Positions 61,285 through 64,000 of a DNA stretch of 64,000 nt are shown here, piece after piece. The stretch comes from an uncultured Bacteroidales bacterium (lineage in GTDB: Bacteria > Bacteroidota > Bacteroidia > Bacteroidales > UBA932). Location of the stretch: contig ONOH01000003.1 of assembly GCA_900319405.1 (NCBI GenBank), positions 31,891 through 95,890 on the forward strand, read 5' to 3'. The notes beneath the pieces were generated by a model that made no database searches, was not told where the DNA came from, and saw only the letters and a list, made by a program, of their open reading frames with translations. A program made the position numbers and the translations under genes. Position 1 is the first letter of the stretch. Each line of letters starts with the position of its first letter.

Positions 61285-61485
61285 TCAATGAACAGTGTAG
61301 CTGCCCGACAGGATAGCCTTTTCTTCCTCATGAACGACCTTCTCAAGTTCCTTCATCTTCAAGGCGGTCCTAACTTTCTGTACGGTCTTTGTCGATAGTT
61401 CACACTCCCCCGCCACCTGGCGCTCGGTGCTCTGGCGTTCTCCGGTCGACGAGACGCGGGCGTATATGACTGCCTTGTTGTCCAT
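61285..61485 (-). pseudogene. serine recombinase (resolvase) remnant with internal deletion
   Basis: From the ATG at 61485 the product starts MDNKAVIYARVSSTGERQST, the diagnostic N-terminus of serine resolvases including the catalytic Ser region (ARVSS). It then jumps after ERQVAGECE to an HTH-like tail (LSTKTVQKVRTALKMKELEK) and stops at 66 residues. The whole catalytic core and most of the DNA-binding region are missing. It is almost certainly inactive. It ends 3 bp from the end of the PIN gene on the opposite strand. Confidence 0.6.
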
Positions 61486-61516
61486 CTTTTCTCCGATTAG
61501 ACCCATAAACTGGAAT

Positions 61517-61714
61517 TTACTTGTTCGATAATTCCTTGAAATTCACATAATAAAGTCCAATGATTGCAGAAATGGACAAAAGATTTAGGACGACGATGGC
61601 AATCCTGGGCAAAGAGATAACATCGTATGCGTTAATCAGTCCAAGAATAGCCCACACGATGACAAATACACGACAGATAATACTCATTATCTTTAATCTT
61701 TTCTTCTCTTCCAT
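61517..61714 (-). CDS. small membrane protein, two predicted helices
   Basis: 65 residues from the ATG at 61714: a charged start MEEKKRLKIM, then two hydrophobic helices (IICRVFVIVWAILGLI and IAIVVLNLLSISAIIGLYYV) and a polar tail. The frame upstream to 61930 has no convincing start, so the short form is preferred. The family is not recognised. A plus-strand frame over the same bases (61560-61859) looks less protein-like. Confidence 0.4.
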   Translation of the reverse strand: MEEKKRLKIMSIICRVFVIVWAILGLINAYDVISLPRIAIVVLNLLSISAIIGLYYVNFKELSNK

Positions 61715-62143
61715 AACAAATGAAGTAACTATGTTTGTAATCCAAATGAAGAACGCTCTCAGGGGCTTGTCGGCCCCTGCCGCTTGGCAGACCCCCGATT
61801 TATCAGTGAAAATAGTAACAATAATCTTTGATAAGTGCTCCCATCTTAATGAAAAATAGATATGTTGATGTGAAGATAGACACATTTCTCCTTGTTTCCA
61901 AGTATCTGGTGCCACATTCGGGTCGGTCACTTTTGGTCACCTTTTCCGCTTATTGTTTGAATACACCGAAGTATAATTTAAACTGTTAAGGGTCATAGCT
62001 TTCGATAGCTACCAAGAATACACGATAGCCACCGATACAGCTATATCCGCCCGAGGCACGGTTACTCCTTGCGCCAGCGCTTTAGGTGCGGGAAATACAA
62101 TTTCATTTGCCGCAACTCTGACAAAACTACATTTCCATATTGA
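61715..62143. other. AT-rich intergenic stretch, no gene recognised
   Basis: This 429-bp stretch lies between the small membrane protein and the truncated acetyltransferase. I see no tRNA, promoter of consensus form or credible ORF. Short repeated pieces such as CGATAGCTACC / CGATAGCCACC / CGATACAGC occur around 62000-62050. It looks like decayed DNA. Confidence 0.45.
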
Positions 62144-62515
62144 CTATCGCTTGATTTCCGTTGTCTGGCGAATATGGTCAATCATCAGTTGCAAAACCTC
62201 TGTGCAAATGCCCTGGTTCCAATAGGGCTTTCCCACCCAGTAACCCACCAGCGGCTCGCCCTCGCGGGACGGGAGATGGTTGCCTTCACAAGGCAGATAA
62301 CCCATTGCGCCGATAGCTTCGCCCGCCCCCTTGAGCTCTATGGCCCAGGTGGTGTCATTGTAGAAAATGGTCCGGATTACTTCCAGGCTTTCCTCTACAG
62401 ATTTATGCGGCGGCCAGCCTGCACGCGGCCCGACTTCCGGGTCGGAAGCATACTTGAAGAGTGCCTCTGCGTCTGATTCGCGCCAAGGGCGCAATAGGAT
62501 TCTATTTGTTTCCAT
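62144..62515 (-). CDS. GNAT acetyltransferase, C-terminally truncated
   Basis: 123 residues from the ATG at 62515. It has a RimJ/RimL-type GNAT start (METNRILLRPWRESDAEALF), beta strands through TWAIELKGAGEAIGAMGYL and the acetyl-CoA-site region WVGKPYWNQGICTEVLQLMI. It stops after IRQTTEIKR, about 45-55 residues before the family's usual end, so the last strands (normally W..NP.S.RV.EKCGF) are missing. Probably inactive or recently truncated. It begins 1 bp after the GH43-like gene ends. Confidence 0.65.
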   Translation of the reverse strand: METNRILLRPWRESDAEALFKYASDPEVGPRAGWPPHKSVEESLEVIRTIFYNDTTWAIELKGAGEAIGAMGYLPCEGNHLPSREGEPLVGYWVGKPYWNQGICTEVLQLMIDHIRQTTEIKR

Positions 62516-62516
62516 C

Positions 62517-63539
62517 CTATTCAAAATGGACCTTGCACACTGACAGATAGTATGTGTCTGTCAGGGATGCTTTTCCTTGGTAGAACAGATAGACCTGGCC
62601 GTCGTCGTCCCGGAATACACCGGGATGGCCGCTTTCTCCTGCGTTCCAGGTTCCTTCGGCCCCGTGGGTGAACAAAAGGCCGTCGGGGGCAATCCTTTGA
62701 TAGTGATATCCATCCGTGGATGTTGCCAGGCCGATTTGCTGTCCTTCGTGATTGTAGGCTCCTGCGTAGAACATATACCAGACACCTTTGTGCTCCACTA
62801 CGGTGGCGGCCTCCGTGCAACTCATCTCCCAAGGGTACTCGGGCTGCATCAGCGGGCCGTCCACGGACAGCAGGGTCCATTTATCCGGGCCATAATCGCT
62901 TCCGTAGGGTGCCTCCGCCATTCCCATAATCTGGTAGGTGGCGGTTTTGTCCCGGGTGGCGAACAGCAGGATGAGTTTGTCGCCGACGCGATAGACTTCG
63001 GCATCAATGGAGCGCTTGATGGACCAGGAAGTCTCCGGGACGATGATGGGCCTGTCGCAGGTGTTTGTGAAGGTAATTCCGTCCTCACTGGTGGCGTGCC
63101 AGATATTGCTCACTCCATCGGTCCCGTCCCAGGCCATCTGGTAAAACAGGTGAATGGTTCCGTCCAATATCCGCACGCAGGGGGCCACGGCTCCGCGGAG
63201 AGGATGGCCCTGCGAGTCCCGCAGGTCAAGATCTCCCACCCTTGTCCAGTTGACCAGATCCCGGCTGGTGGCAATGGCGCTGTGCCAGGCGTCGAACTTG
63301 GGCGGCTTGCTGTTGTCCGGCGCGGGGTCAAACTCCGTGAGGGAGTAATACATCAGGTACCGGTCGCCCAGATGGATCACGGTGGGATCCTTGGCAAAGG
63401 GATACTCCCGGGAAATGGACGTGTCGCCATACTGCATGGGAAGCGGTTCCAGCACTACTTTCATGGACTTGTGCCCGCAGGAGGCCAGGCACAAGACCCA
63501 TGCCAGGCCGCAAAGAAGACCAATCTTTTTTTTCATCAT
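62517..63539 (-). CDS. five-bladed beta-propeller glycosidase lipoprotein (GH43-like)
   Basis: 340 residues with lipoprotein signal MMKKKIGLLCGLAWVLCLASC. Propeller blades recur with GDRYLMYYSLTEF, DGTIHLFYQMAWDG, GDKLILLFATRD, KGVWYMFYAGAY and DGQVYLFYQG. FAKDPTVIHLGD would supply the base Asp, SIDAEVYRVGDKL the pKa-modulating Asp, and SCTEAATVVEHKGV the acid Glu of the GH43/GH62/GH117 type. The exact family and substrate are not clear. It has its own promoter. No other PUL gene is adjacent except the edge of the window. Confidence 0.75.
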   Translation of the reverse strand: MMKKKIGLLCGLAWVLCLASCGHKSMKVVLEPLPMQYGDTSISREYPFAKDPTVIHLGDRYLMYYSLTEFDPAPDNSKPPKFDAWHSAIATSRDLVNWTRVGDLDLRDSQGHPLRGAVAPCVRILDGTIHLFYQMAWDGTDGVSNIWHATSEDGITFTNTCDRPIIVPETSWSIKRSIDAEVYRVGDKLILLFATRDKTATYQIMGMAEAPYGSDYGPDKWTLLSVDGPLMQPEYPWEMSCTEAATVVEHKGVWYMFYAGAYNHEGQQIGLATSTDGYHYQRIAPDGLLFTHGAEGTWNAGESGHPGVFRDDDGQVYLFYQGKASLTDTYYLSVCKVHFE

Positions 63540-63867
63540 CTATCTTGTTTTTCAATTATTACGCAGCCCAGGCTACCGAATCCAAATATACATAATTGTT
63601 TTCAATTATCTCACAGACGGGCGGAAATATCCCGCCCAATGGAGTGAAAGAAACGCAAAATATCCTCAAAAACTTTAAACAAATTGAAAACATACTTTAA
63701 ATTTTTATTAGACAATTATATGAGACATGCAGCCAAAATAGGTCGGAAAAGAGCCAAAAATGTCACTTTTTGCGGATTTGAGACATTTTTTTGCGCGTAT
63801 GAGACATGGAATTGGAAAAGAGTGGCCATTTTTGCGGTAGAAAACATTATATTTACCAAAGCGAATT
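63540..63867. other. AT-rich intergenic region with hairpin and imperfect repeats
   Basis: It contains the GH43-like promoter (63583-63590), a GGGCGG/CCGCCC hairpin (63619-63637), and two imperfect copies of a pattern TATGAGACATG ... GGAAAAGAG ... TTTTTGCGG (63719-63775 and 63798-63837). An 80-codon frame crosses it but looks non-coding. Confidence 0.45.
63583..63590 (-). promoter_or_regulatory. -7 box of the GH43-like gene
   Basis: Minus-strand TATATTTG, exact to TAnnTTTG, leading to a leader of about 38 nt before the ATG at 63539. Confidence 0.55.
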
Positions 63868-63975
63868 ATGGACTCACATTTAAAACCATACGAAGCTCCT
63901 GTGACGGAATTCATAGAGCTTATTAAGGAAGAGGGTATCTGCGACGGCAGCGGAACAGAAGAATTTGAATGGTAA
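63868..63975 (+). CDS. 35-residue small protein of the Bacteroidales YE.P..E.I.L type
   Basis: Product MDSHLKPYEAPVTEFIELIK followed by EEGICDGSGTEEFEW. Very short proteins with Y..P..E.IE.....IC.SG are frequent, unannotated genes in Bacteroidales, often in groups or upstream of larger exported proteins. Function unknown. A near-consensus -7 box (TATATTTA, 63848-63855) precedes the ATG by 12 bp. The following gene lies outside the window. Confidence 0.5.
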   Translation: MDSHLKPYEAPVTEFIELIKEEGICDGSGTEEFEW

Positions 63976-64000
63976 AAAAACCTTAACCGACAGACTACCT

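Noticed and set aside
61560-61859. A 99-codon plus-strand frame over the small membrane protein
   Set aside because: Its composition is mixed and domain-free, while the opposite strand gives a clean two-helix membrane protein.
63684-63926. An 80-codon frame in the AT-rich edge region
   Set aside because: It spans imperfect repeats, has no domain or promoter, and overlaps the more convincing 35-codon ORF in another frame.
1-64000. tRNA or rRNA genes
   Set aside because: Scanning the intergenic gaps by eye found no cloverleaf-like sequence with a 3' CCA-type acceptor or conserved TTCGA arm, and no rRNA signature.

Overview
The window is a GC-rich chromosomal segment of a Bacteroidota member, most likely an uncultured gut Bacteroidales. 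It has three SusC/SusD pairs, Bacteroidetes-type promoters (-7 box TAnnTTTG), many secreted glycosidases and very compact operons. No rRNA, tRNA or CRISPR array was recognised. AT-rich patches (about 0.5-0.9 kb, 5.2-8.4 kb, 60.8-62.1 kb, 63.5-64 kb) stand out as acquired or decayed DNA.

Layout. 0-5.2 kb: the end of an HTH regulator, a serpin lipoprotein, and pyruvate phosphate dikinase (ppdK). 5.1-8.4 kb: a small integrative element lodged in the 3' end of ppdK. It has an imperfect 31-bp direct repeat (att), GTTTACA arm-site repeats at both ends, and a tyrosine recombinase gene interrupted by a cassette encoding a Big2/leucine-rich-repeat lipoprotein. 8.4-16.1 kb: GH53 galactanase, recO, rdgB, an S41 protease, a U32 protein, a porin and a nucleoside-gate membrane protein. 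16.2-28.2 kb: a tightly overlapping operon of rnr, GH3, GH2, patatin, a half-length LacI protein, GH130 and GH92. 28.3-36.9 kb: a convergent operon of susC, susD, GH92 and GH125. 37-43.3 kb: a GHL10-like lipoprotein, GH29 fucosidase, sialate O-acetylesterase and a second GH29. 43.3-56.6 kb: two mirror-image triplets (susC, susD and a small secreted gene here called X) diverging from a tyrosine recombinase gene. 56.7-60.7 kb: a CBM9-like lipoprotein, a third GH92 and manA. 60.7-64 kb: a decayed patch (PIN toxin with a truncated antitoxin, serine recombinase remnant, truncated GNAT), a GH43-like lipoprotein and a 35-codon small ORF at the edge.

Function. The set of GH92 x3, GH125, GH130, GH29 x2, GH2, GH3, sialate O-acetylesterase and mannose-6-phosphate isomerase fits stripping of mannose-rich or complex N-glycans outside and in the periplasm, uptake through SusC/D, phosphorolysis of Man-GlcNAc, and entry of mannose into glycolysis.

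The most notable region is 49.2-50.5 kb. A complete tyrosine recombinase lies between two divergent susC genes with homologous leaders. Each leader begins with a similar palindrome 73-75 bp from its start codon, and only the rightward susC has recognisable promoters. This looks like an invertible promoter switch choosing between two SusCD-X systems. A related palindrome upstream of the third susC (36.9 kb) leaves open that it is a leader or operator element instead.
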